Shown: positions 44,322 through 53,247 of the stretch, piece by piece | How positions within the stretch are numbered: the first letter of the stretch is position 1 | Layout: every line of letters starts with the position of its first letter | Source: Neisseria sp. Marseille-Q5346 | GTDB taxonomy: Bacteria > Pseudomonadota > Gammaproteobacteria > Burkholderiales > Neisseriaceae | Direction of reading: 5' to 3' | Assembly: GCF_946902045.1 (NCBI RefSeq) | Contig: NZ_OX336253.1 | Span: 310,001-374,000 of the forward strand | DNA length: 64,000 nt | The notes under the pieces: model-generated | The model's input: the letters and a program-made list of their open reading frames with translations, nothing else | Database searches by the model: none | What the model was told of the DNA's origin: nothing | Made by a program: the position numbers and the translations under genes

Positions 44322-45674
44322 TTATTCAGCCTCTGTAGTTTTCTTTTTCGGACGACGGCGGCGACGTTTGGGTTTGCCATCAGTTGATCCACTTTGTTTC
44401 TGACGTTTGTGATCATTAGCCGCAGTCATTTGCTGACGGGTTTCCTCATCGGCATGTTGGAAAGTTGTCCACCAAGAAGCCATATCTTTATCAACCTCGC
44501 CAACCTCACTACGCAAAATCAGAAAATCATAAGCGGCTCGGAAACGGGCTTGCGCCAACAGACGATACGGGCGCGCGCCGCGCATATTGTCGAATTGCGG
44601 CTGAAATTGCCAGATTTCACGCATGGTTGCAGAAAATCGTTGCGGTACGCCCCAACCTTTCTCCACTGTGTCACGCATGGTGTTCATCGCATCCATCAAC
44701 GCAGGGACAGGTTTTTGACCATGGCTTTGATTGCGTTGCCAAATGGCGTTTAGTGTCGGCCACAATACCGCCGCCAATACAAAACCGACGGAAACGGACT
44801 TATCCGCACGAAGGCGCTCATCGGTATTTTTCAAGGCCAACATAATCATACGTTTGTCGGCTGCTTCAGCAGTTTTCAAGGCATCTAAAAGTGGATGGAT
44901 GTCTTCGGGAATACCCAACTCGTTTAGCCTTTTCAAACAGGCACGAGAATAACCGGAAAACAGAATTTTCAGAATTTCGTCAAAAAGACGAGCAACAGGC
45001 TCATTTTTCAGACGGCCTGCGTATTCGGCAATCGGCAAAGCGGTTTGCTCTTCCACTTCAAAACCCAATTTACCCGACAATCGGACGGCGCGAAGAATAC
45101 GGACAGGATCTTCCTGATAGCGTTCGGCAGGATCGCCTATCATCACCAATTTTTTATCGGCAACATCAGCCACACCCTGATGGAAGTCCCAAATCTCCTC
45201 TTTAATCGGGTCGTAATACAGCGCATTGCAAGTAAAGTCGCGACGCATGGCATCTTCTTCAATGCTGCCGTAAGTATTGTCCTTCATAATGCGGCCTTGC
45301 GCATTTTGCTGAACCTTATCGCCACCGCGGAACGTCGTCACTTCAATGGTTTCAGGGCCAATCATCACATGAACGATTTGGAAGCGGCGGCCGATAATGC
45401 GGCTGCGGCGGAATACTTTGCGGATTTGCTCTGGCGTGGCATCGGTTGCAATATCAAAGTCTTTGGGCTCGACCCCGAGCAACAAATCCCGAACGGCACC
45501 GCCCACAACATAAGCCTGAAAACCGGCTTCATGAAGGCGTTTGGCAATTTTCTCCGCGGCAAAGCTCAACATATCCGTGAGGATACCGTGTTGCTCAAGC
45601 GGGATAATTTCCTTTTCGGGCAATGATTTGACGTGTTTTTTAGGCAACACTTTATGCAGCCATTTTTTTAACAT
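44322..45674 (-). CDS. pcnB: Polynucleotide adenylyltransferase (poly(A) polymerase I)
   Basis: Adds poly(A) tails to RNA 3' ends and so promotes decay, 450 residues. The class II nucleotidyltransferase head has AYVVGGAVRDLLLGVEPKDFDIATDATPEQ (about residues 54-83), with the two catalytic aspartates in the DFD motif. RRDFTCNALYYDP follows near residue 165, and EDPVRILRAVRLSGKLGF supports PcnB over a CCA-adding enzyme, which would have a different flexible loop. The C-terminal tail is very basic (KPKRRRRRPKKKTTEAE), typical for PcnB. The start ATG is at 45674; a -10 box lies at 45801-45806 on the minus strand. Confidence 0.92.
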   Translation of the reverse strand: MLKKWLHKVLPKKHVKSLPEKEIIPLEQHGILTDMLSFAAEKIAKRLHEAGFQAYVVGGAVRDLLLGVEPKDFDIATDATPEQIRKVFRRSRIIGRRFQIVHVMIGPETIEVTTFRGGDKVQQNAQGRIMKDNTYGSIEEDAMRRDFTCNALYYDPIKEEIWDFHQGVADVADKKLVMIGDPAERYQEDPVRILRAVRLSGKLGFEVEEQTALPIAEYAGRLKNEPVARLFDEILKILFSGYSRACLKRLNELGIPEDIHPLLDALKTAEAADKRMIMLALKNTDERLRADKSVSVGFVLAAVLWPTLNAIWQRNQSHGQKPVPALMDAMNTMRDTVEKGWGVPQRFSATMREIWQFQPQFDNMRGARPYRLLAQARFRAAYDFLILRSEVGEVDKDMASWWTTFQHADEETRQQMTAANDHKRQKQSGSTDGKPKRRRRRPKKKTTEAE

Positions 45675-45852
45675 AAGCAGCTCTTTTCACAATAAAAAAG
45701 GCCGTCTGAAACTTGTCTGGCTTAAGCCTTTGCACAATATTCTGCCGCAGAAGGGACAAAACATTGAGCAAAGGCTTCAGACGGCCTAAAAAGACGTGCC
45801 ATTATACCTTATGGAAGTTCGATTAATTAGCGTATTGGCAAAAAATATCGGC

Positions 45853-45858
45853 TATAAT
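45853..45858 (+). promoter_or_regulatory. -10 box of the DUF3460 operon
   Basis: TATAAT preceded by CGGC, 32 bases before the DUF3460 gene ATG. It is the most probable start of the three-gene run up to 47526. No clear -35 was seen. Confidence 0.4.
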
Positions 45859-45889
45859 GACAGTCTGACAACGATTCAGGCAGAACATC

Positions 45890-46075
45890 ATGTACCACTA
45901 CAAATCCGAAGCTACCCAATTCCTCGACAAACTCATGGAAGACAATCCCGAAATGGAAGCACAACGCCTCGAAAACCGCCATTTGCTATGGGATGTTACC
46001 CTCAACCCGACAGAGCAGGCCGAATTTGAAGCGGCCAAAGTCAACAAAAAACCCTACACCTACTATCAAGACTAA
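45890..46075 (+). CDS. DUF3460-family small protein
   Basis: A 61-residue soluble protein, MYHYKSEATQFLDKLMEDNP and a basic, Tyr-rich C-terminus NKKPYTYYQD. It matches my recollection of DUF3460, a short family confined to beta-proteobacteria with no assigned role. The position is conserved before an O-methyltransferase gene in this window (12-base gap), so co-transcription is likely. The ATG at 45890 is the only sensible start. Confidence 0.8.
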   Translation: MYHYKSEATQFLDKLMEDNPEMEAQRLENRHLLWDVTLNPTEQAEFEAAKVNKKPYTYYQD

Positions 46076-46087
46076 TCCCGTATCGGC

Positions 46088-46756
46088 ATGACGACCAACA
46101 CCCACAATACCGATCCGGTATTACAACATTACCTCAACAGCATCAGTCAATCCGAACATCCCGTTTTGACCGCATTGCGCGAGCGTACCCAATCACATCG
46201 TCTGGGAAAGATGGCCATCGCCCGAGAGCAGGCAGCTATGTTGGTGTGGTTGGCCAAATTGTTGAATGCTAAAAAATATTTGGAAGTTGGCGTCTTTACC
46301 GGTTACAGCAGCACCGCCATGGCGCTTTCCCTCCCCGAAGACGGCAAAATCACGGCTTGCGACATTAATGTAACCTTTACCGATATTGCCCGAGAAACAT
46401 GGCAGGCTGCAGGCATAGCGCATAAAATCTCGCTTCATCTGCAACCGGCTTTGCTGACTTTGGATGATTTGATTGCGCAAGGCGAATCGGAAAGCTACGA
46501 CTTGGCACTTATCGATGCCGACAAACCGCCTACGCCAAAATATTTTGAACGCTGTTTGCAACTGATACGGAGTGGCGGCGTGATTGCCATCGACAATATC
46601 TTGCTGGGTGGGCGTGTCATGAATGAAGCTACCGAAAACGATCCGCCCAGCTTGGATATCCTGCGCCATTTCAACCAAAATCTGCCACACGATACACGTA
46701 TTATTCCCATTACCCTGCCTATCGGCGACGGTTTGACACTGCTACTAAAAAAATAA
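46088..46756 (+). CDS. O-methyltransferase (class I SAM-dependent, COMT-like)
   Basis: A 222-residue methyltransferase of the catechol/caffeoyl-CoA O-methyltransferase family. SAM-binding motif I is LEVGVFTGYSSTAMALSLPEDG near residue 59. Acidic residues that would bind metal and substrate lie in DLALIDADKPPTPKYFERCL near residue 138 and GGVIAIDNILLGGRV near residue 160. The C-terminus DTRIIPITLPIGDGLTLLLKK is typical. The substrate cannot be inferred. It sits between DUF3460 and a TPR-like lipoprotein in an apparent three-gene operon, with 14 bases to the next start. Confidence 0.88.
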   Translation: MTTNTHNTDPVLQHYLNSISQSEHPVLTALRERTQSHRLGKMAIAREQAAMLVWLAKLLNAKKYLEVGVFTGYSSTAMALSLPEDGKITACDINVTFTDIARETWQAAGIAHKISLHLQPALLTLDDLIAQGESESYDLALIDADKPPTPKYFERCLQLIRSGGVIAIDNILLGGRVMNEATENDPPSLDILRHFNQNLPHDTRIIPITLPIGDGLTLLLKK

Positions 46757-46770
46757 AACGACACAATCCG

Positions 46771-47526
46771 ATGAAAACATTATCACATTCCCTGTTTCTT
46801 TTGCCGCTTACTCTATTGGCCACATCATGCGCCGTTTCCCATCCTCCCCAACCTGCCGACAATCCCAACTTTGTCCTGCCGGATATTCCGCGCGAGCCTT
46901 TGCCTGAAAAAAATATTCCCTATCCGCGCTTGGACGAACAAACCCAGATTGACCACTTGGGCATACAAATCGCCCGACTGGAACGCACCGTTGAAGAATT
47001 AAATCAACGCCTGCAAACACTGGAAAAACAGCGAACCATCAAACGCCCAACCCCTTTGGCTCCCAAACCCAAAGCCCAGCGTTTGGACGACCACAAGCTG
47101 AAAATGAACTATTTGGCCAATGACGGCGGCGTGCCGTCTGAAACAGACTCAGCCGCACAAAACGAGCTGCGCCTTTATAACCAGGCACAAAAATACTATC
47201 AGCGCAATAATTTCTCCGCTGCAGTAGCCATTTTGAAAGAAGCCGACGGCGGCAACGGCAGCGAAATTGCCCGCCGCAATATGTATCTACTTCTGCAAAG
47301 CCAACAGCGTCTGGGCAACTGCGAATCCGTTATCGAAATCGGCAACCGCTACGCCAACCGATTCCGCAACAGCCCGCAAGCTCCCGATGCCATGTACAGC
47401 ATCGGCCAATGCCAATACAAACTGCAACAAAAAGACATCGCCCGCAGCACATGGCGCAAACTGATACAAAGCTTCCCCAACAGCGAAGCGGCAAAACGCG
47501 CTTCCATCAGTCTCAAACAAAGATAA
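46771..47526 (+). CDS. CpoB/YbgF-like lipoprotein with coiled coil and TPR-like repeats
   Basis: A 251-residue predicted lipoprotein: signal peptide ending in LLATSC (Cys20). Then comes a Pro-rich stretch (about 22-50), a coiled-coil region [26 protein letters not shown] (about 62-88), a basic linker, and a C-terminal tetratricopeptide-like part ([27 protein letters not shown] and later [36 protein letters not shown]). This layout resembles CpoB (YbgF), which coordinates cell-wall synthesis and Tol-Pal constriction. Here the protein is a lipoprotein and not next to tol-pal, so the same function is not certain. Confidence 0.78.
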   Translation: MKTLSHSLFLLPLTLLATSCAVSHPPQPADNPNFVLPDIPREPLPEKNIPYPRLDEQTQIDHLGIQIARLERTVEELNQRLQTLEKQRTIKRPTPLAPKPKAQRLDDHKLKMNYLANDGGVPSETDSAAQNELRLYNQAQKYYQRNNFSAAVAILKEADGGNGSEIARRNMYLLLQSQQRLGNCESVIEIGNRYANRFRNSPQAPDAMYSIGQCQYKLQQKDIARSTWRKLIQSFPNSEAAKRASISLKQR

Positions 47527-47529
47527 ACG

Positions 47530-47564
47530 TTCAGACGGCCTTGTCATCCCCAAGGCCGTCTGAA
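47530..47564 (+). terminator. Inverted AG-DUS hairpin before purE
   Basis: TTCAGACGGCCTTG and CAAGGCCGTCTGAA separated by 7 bases, followed by T-rich sequence. It starts 4 bases after the lipoprotein stop codon. Confidence 0.75.
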
Positions 47565-47606
47565 TATTTTTTTACCCTTAATCCATTCAAGCAAAAGGAA
47601 CTCCTC

Positions 47607-48092
47607 ATGATCCAAGTCGGCATTATTATGGGCAGCAACAGCGATTGGCCGGTGATGCAGCAGGCAGCACAATTTCTCAAAGAATTCGGCGTTGAATACG
47701 AAGCGCGTGTCGTCTCTGCACACCGCACGCCTGATTTGATGTTTGAATACGCCGAAACCGCACGCGAACGCGGCATCAAAGCCATCATTGCCGGCGCAGG
47801 CGGCGCAGCGCATTTGCCAGGCATGGTTGCAGCCAAAACCACGGTGCCCGTCTTGGGTGTTCCCGTGCCCAGCAAATATCTGCGCGGCGAAGACTCCCTG
47901 CTTTCGATTGTGCAAATGCCCAAAGGTGTTCCTGTTGCCACATTTGCCATTGGCGAAGCAGGCGCGGCCAATGCAGCGCTGTTTGCCATTTCACTTTTGG
48001 CCAATGAAAATCCTGAATTGGCTGAAAAATTGGCAGCTTTCCGTGCCAAACAAGAACAAACCGTTCTAGCCATGGAATTGCCTGAAGCATGA
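47607..48092 (+). CDS. purE: N5-carboxyaminoimidazole ribonucleotide mutase
   Basis: Rearranges N5-CAIR to CAIR in purine synthesis (class I PurE), 161 residues. Motifs are [26 protein letters not shown] at the start (phosphate and SNSDW loop), [15 protein letters not shown] with the catalytic His, [52 protein letters not shown] and a C-terminal [18 protein letters not shown]. The ATG at 47607 follows AAAAGGAACTCC. The open frame extends upstream to 47409 through the DUS hairpin and is not used. purK is not adjacent. purL lies 24 kb away. Confidence 0.97.
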   Translation: MIQVGIIMGSNSDWPVMQQAAQFLKEFGVEYEARVVSAHRTPDLMFEYAETARERGIKAIIAGAGGAAHLPGMVAAKTTVPVLGVPVPSKYLRGEDSLLSIVQMPKGVPVATFAIGEAGAANAALFAISLLANENPELAEKLAAFRAKQEQTVLAMELPEA

Positions 48093-48188
48093 CTGACAAA
48101 GGCCATCTGAAAGTTGTAAAGGGAAACTTTGATTTCGTTTTACGATTGTTTAGACGGCCTTAGTGTTTTATCAAATTGAATTAATGCC

Positions 48189-48521
48189 ATGAAAACCCTA
48201 GCATTCGTCCTACTCTCCACCCTGCTTTGTGCCTGCCAAAGCCCAAACACTCCCGCTCAATCAACTACTATTCCATCTCAGCAACAAACCCAAGATACAA
48301 CCGGCAATCTGATTATCTTCTATGATGCTCAAACCGGTTCCGCGCCATTGCTAAAAGCAGTGAAAATCTCCGGTGCAACTTTGGTTTACGAATACAAAAA
48401 CCTGCACGGTATTGCCATTCGTCCGTCCTCCAAGACCAATATTGAAGATACTATTGCCTATTTCAAAAAAATAAACGGCGTATTGTCTGTCGAACAAGAC
48501 CGACTGCTTAAACTTCAATAA
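48189..48521 (+). CDS. Small lipoprotein of unknown function
   Basis: A 110-residue predicted lipoprotein: MKTLAFVLLSTLLCACQSP gives the signal and lipobox LCAC (Cys16). The mature part begins Ser/Thr/Gln-rich (SPNTPAQSTTIPSQQQTQDTTG), then has the short folded stretch NLIIFYDAQTGSAPLLKAVKISGATLVYEYKNL and a C-terminal TIAYFKKINGVLSVEQDRLLKLQ. The alternation of strand and helix resembles the small inhibitor I9-like propeptide fold, but this is a guess. It is between purE and leuA, with a DUS hairpin after it. Confidence 0.75.
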   Translation: MKTLAFVLLSTLLCACQSPNTPAQSTTIPSQQQTQDTTGNLIIFYDAQTGSAPLLKAVKISGATLVYEYKNLHGIAIRPSSKTNIEDTIAYFKKINGVLSVEQDRLLKLQ

Positions 48522-48546
48522 ACAAACTATTTTTTGACTACATAAA

Positions 48547-48589
48547 AAAGGCCGTCTGAAACATATCACTACGATTTCAGACGGCCTTT
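48547..48589. terminator. Inverted AG-DUS hairpin between convergent lipoprotein and leuA genes
   Basis: AAAGGCCGTCTGAAA and its reverse complement separated by 13 bases, between a plus-strand and a minus-strand gene. Confidence 0.75.
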
Positions 48590-48603
48590 ACTTGTTCAAA
48601 GCA

Positions 48604-50397
48604 TTAAATCATGCCTCTGCCTTGCGCTTTTGGCTTGGCTTGGCCGAATTCCAATTTACTCAGCGCAGACAAATAGGCTTTGGCAGTTGCCACCAATACG
48701 TCGGTATCCGCACCTTGGCCGTTGACCACACGGTCGCCACGTTGCAGACGGACGGAAGTTTCGCCTTGGCTTTCTGTACCTTGAGTTACCGCATTGACAG
48801 AGTAAATCTGCAAGGTTGCGCCACTTTGAGCCACGCTTTCAATGGCTTTGAAGATGGCATCAACAGGGCCTGATCCGCTAGCGGAAGCGTGTTTTTCTTC
48901 GCCGCGAATACTGAACACAATATCGGCGCGCGGTTCTTCGCCGGTTTCAGTGCTGATTTTTTGGGAAATGAATTTGTAGCTTTCAGTATTCATATTGCCC
49001 ATTTCGTCAGACACCAAAGCGTGCAAGTCTTCATCAAAGATTTCGCGTTTCTTATCCGCCAGCTCTTTGAAGCGTGCAAATGCCGCATTCAACGCCTCTT
49101 CACTTTCCAATTCGATACCCAAATCTGCCAGCTTGGTTTTGAAAGCATTACGGCCGGAGAGTTTACCCAAAGTCAGGCGGTTGGTTGACCAGCCGACTGA
49201 TTCGGCAGTCATGATTTCATAGGTTTCAGGGTGTTTCAACACGCCGTCCTGATGAATGCCTGATTCGTGTGCAAAGGCGTTTGCGCCGACTACTGCTTTG
49301 TTTGGCTGAATCGGATAGCCGGTGATAGTAGATACCAGTTTGGATACCGGCACGATTTGCGTGGTATCGATGCCGGTTTCCAAGCCAAACAAATCATGAC
49401 GCACTTTCAACGCCATCACGATTTCTTCAAGGCTGGCATTACCCGCACGTTCGCCCAAGCCGTTGATGGTACATTCCACCTGACGCACGCCTGCCTGAAC
49501 AGCGGCCAGCGAGTTGGCAACCGCCATACCCAAGTCGTTGTGGCAGTGGGTCGACCAGACTACTTTGTCGCCGTTGGGCACGCTTTTGATGATGTTACTG
49601 ATACGCTCGTACCATACGGAAGGGATGGAGTAGCCGACAGTATCGGGAATATTGATGGTGGTTGCGCCTGCCTCGATAACCGCCGTAAAGATTTTGGCGA
49701 GGAAGTCCAAATCCGAACGCACGGCGTCTTCGGCGGAAAATTCCACATCGTCAGTATATTCTTTGGCAATTTTCACCGCTTTGACCGCCGCATCGATGAC
49801 CTGCTGCGGCTTCATTTTCAGTTTGTGCTCCATGTGGATGGGGCTGGTGGCGATAAAAGTGTGAATACGTTTTTTCGGAGCAGGGGAAACAGCTTCGCCT
49901 GCTTTACGCACATCGTTTTCAACGGCACGCGCCAATGAGCAAACTGTAGATTTAGTAATGATTTTGGCAATCGCATTAACCGATTCAAAATCGCCCGGAC
50001 TCGCGGCGGCAAAACCCGCCTCAATCACATCCACGCCCATTTTCTCCAACTGGCGGGCAATGCGGATTTTCTCCTCTTTGGTCATGGACGCACCGGGCGA
50101 CTGCTCGCCGTCGCGCATAGTGGTATCGAAAATGATAACGCGGTTGGTTTGTGTCATTTCTGTTCTCTCCAGAGATTCGTTTTTTTGTAAAAAAGCATTC
50201 AAATCAAGCGGTCTGCCTTGTGCCTCCGCCAAAGCGGTCAGTTTTTGCAACTGTGCTAAAGGCAGAGAACCGCGTGTACGCCATTTATAGATAGCCGCCG
50301 TCGTTGCAGCATTTTCCGGGTCGTGCTGTTTCAGGGCTTCGGCCAGCGCGTTTACGCCGCCAAAATAGGCAACCAAACGGTCAATGTCTAATTGCAT
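48604..50397 (-). CDS. leuA: 2-isopropylmalate synthase with N-terminal HTH-like extension
   Basis: Condenses acetyl-CoA with 2-oxoisovalerate, the committed leucine step. The core begins at an internal ATG at 50157 ([25 protein letters not shown]) and has [38 protein letters not shown] with the metal-binding Hx[20 protein letters not shown] and a C-terminal leucine-binding regulatory domain. The core is 517 residues, the usual length. The open frame continues 80 residues upstream to an ATG at 50397. That part ([37 protein letters not shown]) looks like a Cro-type helix-turn-helix. Both ATGs have ribosome sites: AAGGA before 50397 and GGAGAG before 50157. Fusion, dual initiation or an internal coupled start are all possible. 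Confidence 0.93.
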   Translation of the reverse strand: MQLDIDRLVAYFGGVNALAEALKQHDPENAATTAAIYKWRTRGSLPLAQLQKLTALAEAQGRPLDLNAFLQKNESLERTEMTQTNRVIIFDTTMRDGEQSPGASMTKEEKIRIARQLEKMGVDVIEAGFAAASPGDFESVNAIAKIITKSTVCSLARAVENDVRKAGEAVSPAPKKRIHTFIATSPIHMEHKLKMKPQQVIDAAVKAVKIAKEYTDDVEFSAEDAVRSDLDFLAKIFTAVIEAGATTINIPDTVGYSIPSVWYERISNIIKSVPNGDKVVWSTHCHNDLGMAVANSLAAVQAGVRQVECTINGLGERAGNASLEEIVMALKVRHDLFGLETGIDTTQIVPVSKLVSTITGYPIQPNKAVVGANAFAHESGIHQDGVLKHPETYEIMTAESVGWSTNRLTLGKLSGRNAFKTKLADLGIELESEEALNAAFARFKELADKKREIFDEDLHALVSDEMGNMNTESYKFISQKISTETGEEPRADIVFSIRGEEKHASASGSGPVDAIFKAIESVAQSGATLQIYSVNAVTQGTESQGETSVRLQRGDRVVNGQGADTDVLVATAKAYLSALSKLEFGQAKPKAQGRGMI

Positions 50398-50445
50398 GAT
50401 GTTCCTTGTCCAAATCTGATTAAGATTATTGTGTTCTAGTTTTGC

Positions 50446-50543
50446 ATTATACTCATTTTAGACAAAACGACAATCTATTTTTATCAAAATATTGGTATAA
50501 ATTTTAAAACTTGAGAAATTTTTATACATTTTGTCTAATTTGG
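50446..50543 (-). promoter_or_regulatory. leuA promoter with inverted leucine-motif sites
   Basis: On the minus strand a -10 TATAAT (50446-50451) is preceded by CATTTTAGACAAAACG in reverse (50454-50469), which would overlap the -10 to -35 spacer. A second copy, CAAATTAGACAAAATG in the opposite orientation, lies at 50527-50543. The core matches sites upstream of leuC. The spacer position suits a repressor. The motif is seen; the function is inferred. Confidence 0.55.
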
Positions 50544-50623
50544 ACTATTAAAAGCTCCTCTCAAACCGAACACATCCTAAATATAGTAAACTAATCCCCT
50601 ATTTCCCCGATTTGAAACACATT

Positions 50624-51739
50624 ATGCCCCATACCATCCCTACCAACCGCTCCGACATCGAATGGCGCAACAAAAGTACACAAAAGCCACCCAAGCAGGC
50701 GGTTTACATACAAGAAGCAGGCGCAACAGAAATCTTAAAAAATGCCCACGCGCAAACTGCAACTGTTTGGACTGGCGATTTTCACAATGCCAAGCAAGTC
50801 TTATCTGCAATGAAAAAACGTATCCGCAGGCCGTCTGAAAAAAAGAAAGGCGCACCTGCCGATATTCAGACAGCCTTTCATGCCCACCGTATGAAACAGG
50901 CGCAACAAAGCCGTTTGCTCAATATGCTTGCCGTTGAAATTCAACCGAATTTTCAACTGGGCAATGCACGCGCACCCGATATCTACGCCGCTCTATGCGA
51001 TGTTTACGACACACCAAACAATAAGCCGTTTCTTTTGCCGCTGAATCAATTACTAGGCTTTATCGGTGCACACGAATGGCACAAAAAAGGCATAGATATC
51101 CCTCAACTAGACGGAAAAATCCATGTTCCTTTCGGCGTATTCTCTCCACTGCGCGGCGAGTATTTGGATTTAATCACACAAGCCCCACTCGCTCCCAATA
51201 TTCAGACGGCCTTTGACATCGGCACCGGTTCAGGCGTTATTGCCGCAATTTTGGCCAAACGAGGCATACCCGACATCATTGCCACAGACACCAACCCCAA
51301 AGCAATTGCCTGCGCCATAGCAAACCTCGAACGCCTAGGCTTGGATAAAGCCGTCAACATCCAATCGATTGATTTATTTCCCGAAACTTGCGCCGACCTT
51401 ATCGTCTGCAATCCGCCTTGGCTGCCGGCAAAACCGACCTCGGCTATTGAGACTGCCCTTTACGACCCCAATCATGCCATGCTGACTGCGTTCCTCAACG
51501 GCGTACGCCAGCACTTAAATCCAAACGGCGAAGCTTGGCTGATTATTTCCGACTTGGCAGAACACTTGCATTTGCGCGATAAAGACTTTCTAAACCAATG
51601 CTTTCAGACGGCCTCGCTCAATATAGTCGATATTTTGAAAACCAAACCGCAACACAAAAAAGCAATAGATGAATCCGATCCTTTGGCGTTTGCCAGAAAC
51701 AAGGAAACTACTTATCTATACCGTTTGAAAGCGATATAA
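50624..51739 (+). CDS. Class I SAM-dependent methyltransferase, HemK/RsmC-like
   Basis: A 371-residue methyltransferase. The N-terminal half (about 170 residues) is basic and lacks obvious motifs. The C-terminal half has motif I FDIGTGSGVIAAILAKRGIPDIIATDTN (about residues 200-227) and motif IV VCNPPWLPAK near residue 265, the NPPY/W form typical of N6-adenine, glutamine or rRNA guanine methylation. The target cannot be assigned. The ATG at 50624 was chosen; an alternative TTG at 50612 adds 4 residues. It is divergent from leuA with about 220 bases between. Several DUS copies lie in the coding sequence, e.g. near 50828 and 51206. Confidence 0.82.
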   Translation: MPHTIPTNRSDIEWRNKSTQKPPKQAVYIQEAGATEILKNAHAQTATVWTGDFHNAKQVLSAMKKRIRRPSEKKKGAPADIQTAFHAHRMKQAQQSRLLNMLAVEIQPNFQLGNARAPDIYAALCDVYDTPNNKPFLLPLNQLLGFIGAHEWHKKGIDIPQLDGKIHVPFGVFSPLRGEYLDLITQAPLAPNIQTAFDIGTGSGVIAAILAKRGIPDIIATDTNPKAIACAIANLERLGLDKAVNIQSIDLFPETCADLIVCNPPWLPAKPTSAIETALYDPNHAMLTAFLNGVRQHLNPNGEAWLIISDLAEHLHLRDKDFLNQCFQTASLNIVDILKTKPQHKKAIDESDPLAFARNKETTYLYRLKAI

Positions 51740-51743
51740 AATC

Positions 51744-51771
51744 AAGGCCGTCTGAACATTCAGACAGCCTT
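51744..51771 (+). terminator. Short inverted DUS hairpin after the methyltransferase
   Basis: AAGGCCGTCTGAA and TTCAGACAGCCTT (one changed base) separated by 2 bases, 5 bases past the stop codon. Confidence 0.6.
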
Positions 51772-51791
51772 TAAGCATTTCTATAAAAGAA

Positions 51792-51819
51792 AACGGCATA
51801 TCCGTAAAGATATGCCGTT
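51792..51819 (-). terminator. Intrinsic terminator of bfrB
   Basis: AACGGCATATC and GATATGCCGTT flank a 6-base loop. On the minus strand it is followed by TTTTCTTTTAT, a good U-rich tail. It lies 42 bases past the bfrB stop codon. Confidence 0.75.
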
Positions 51820-51860
51820 GATGGGAGCAGGGACTGCTATATTTGGCAGTGGTTTGTGTT

Positions 51861-52334
51861 TTAGTCCTCTTGCGCCGCTGTTTGCAGGTAGTTTGGCAAA
51901 CCAACTTTGCCAATCAATTCCTGCTGAGTTTCAAGCCAGTCGATGTGTTCTTCGTTGATGTCTTTTTGTTTTTCCAACAAATCACGGCTGACGTAGTCTT
52001 GTTGCTCTTCTGCAAGAGCGATGGCTGCAACCAGAGCATCATGTTTTTCATACTCTTTTTTCAGATCGCAGGCAATGATTTCTTCGGTAGATTCACCGAT
52101 CAACAGTTTACCCAATTCTTGCAGATTAGGCAGGCCTTCCAAGAACAAAATACGCTCGATTAAATCGTCTGCGGATTTCATTTCGCGGATGGATTGTTTG
52201 AAGAAGTGTTCGCCCAATTCTTCAAAGCCCCAGTTTTTCAAAATGCGGGCATGCAGGAAGTATTGGTTAATGGTAATCAGCAACAAGCCTAAGTTTTTGT
52301 TCAATTCGCGGATAACTAAGCGATCGCCTTTCAT
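51861..52334 (-). CDS. bfrB: Bacterioferritin subunit B (haem-ligand subunit)
   Basis: A 157-residue bacterioferritin for iron storage. It keeps the haem-binding Met52 (SIREMKSAD) but has lost ferroxidase residues by comparison with E. coli Bfr: Glu18 is Leu ([11 protein letters not shown]), His54 is Ser and Glu127 is Asn. Glu51, Glu94 and His130 remain. So it most likely supports haem binding and electron transfer in a mixed shell rather than iron oxidation. The start ATG at 52334 follows AAGGAGCTGAATATG. It is 29 bases downstream of bfrA, an operon. BfrA has the complementary pattern, so heteropolymer assembly is expected. Confidence 0.93.
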   Translation of the reverse strand: MKGDRLVIRELNKNLGLLLITINQYFLHARILKNWGFEELGEHFFKQSIREMKSADDLIERILFLEGLPNLQELGKLLIGESTEEIIACDLKKEYEKHDALVAAIALAEEQQDYVSRDLLEKQKDINEEHIDWLETQQELIGKVGLPNYLQTAAQED

Positions 52335-52363
52335 ATTCAGCTCCTTGTATGTTATACGCTAGA

Positions 52364-52828
52364 TTACAGTTGGCTTTGGTAGTAGTTGCCTTCGCCGACC
52401 AATTCGATCAGACGCAGTTGTTGTTCCAACCAGTGAGCGTGATCTTCTTCAGTGTCTTTCAGTTGGGCAATCATCAAATCGCGGGTAACGTAGTCTTGAG
52501 CTTCTTCGCACAACTTGATGCCTTTTTTCAGCGCATCGCGTACTTCGTATTCAGTGTTCAAGTCTGCTTTCAGGCAAGAGATTACGTCAGTACCAATGTT
52601 CAGTTCGGCACGGGTCATTTTAGGCGTACCGCCCAACATCAGGATACGACGGATGAAGTCTTCGGCGTGAGTGGTCTCTTCTTCCATCTCGTGGTTCAAA
52701 CGTTCGAACAGTTTGGTGTAACCCCATTCAGAGTACAGGCGAGAGTGGATAAAATATTGGTCGCGAGCAGCCAACTCACCAGACAATAATTCGTTCATGT
52801 AATCAATAACTGCTTGGTTGCCTTGCAT
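52364..52828 (-). CDS. bfrA: Bacterioferritin subunit A (ferroxidase subunit)
   Basis: A 154-residue bacterioferritin. The ferroxidase ligands corresponding to E. coli Glu18, Glu51, His54, Glu94, Glu127 and His130 are all present ([38 protein letters not shown]). The haem Met52 position is Thr (EETTHAED), so it cannot ligate haem in the normal way. It forms a pair with bfrB downstream. The start is ATG at 52828, with GAAAGAG upstream; a longer frame to 52912 is unlikely. The iron-responsive regulation known in Neisseria fits, but no strong Fur box was seen. Confidence 0.93.
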   Translation of the reverse strand: MQGNQAVIDYMNELLSGELAARDQYFIHSRLYSEWGYTKLFERLNHEMEEETTHAEDFIRRILMLGGTPKMTRAELNIGTDVISCLKADLNTEYEVRDALKKGIKLCEEAQDYVTRDLMIAQLKDTEEDHAHWLEQQLRLIELVGEGNYYQSQL

Positions 52829-53247
52829 AATTCTTTCTCTTTCTTTTAAAAGTTGATAATCACGAAATGAAGATTCGTGTGTTGTTATGGAATGAGGTAA
52901 TTGTATGCACAAGTAGCACTTTTGACAAATTTTCTATTTAAAATACAAACAATTATCAAAAAAGTTAACCAGCCAAAAAGGCCGTCTGAAAAATTAATCC
53001 CCTGTTTTTAATAATATTTTTTTGACATTAGTATTAAGAATCCATTGCATTATTCAAAAACATTTACATTCGTTAACCATAAATAAAAGCAAATAATCCA
53101 ACAAAATCAATCAAATTTAATTATGAATTATTCTCAACTGCTTTTGCCTGATTTTTTTGAATCACCCATTCCGCCATCACTTGCGAATCGTGCTATAATT
53201 ACCAGTTATCTTTTTTTTAAGCACCTAGCTGAAACACATAAATTATC
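52829..53247. promoter_or_regulatory. Divergent intergenic region between bfrA and typA
   Basis: About 420 AT-rich bases with no gene. A lone AG-DUS is at about 52977-52989. An extended -10 TGCTATAAT (TATAAT at 53194-53199) lies 49 bases before typA. The bfrA side has an imperfect GATAATTGTTTGTATT in 52930-52965 (minus strand) that only weakly resembles a Fur box. Confidence 0.5.

Noticed and set aside
51861..52334. bfrB as a decaying gene because ferroxidase residues are missing
   Set aside because: The frame is full length with Met52 kept, and the loss is complemented by BfrA; it looks like specialisation.
52921..52970. Possible Fur box upstream of bfrA
   Set aside because: GATAATTGTTTGTATT matches the Fur consensus only in one half; AT-rich sequence gives such matches often.
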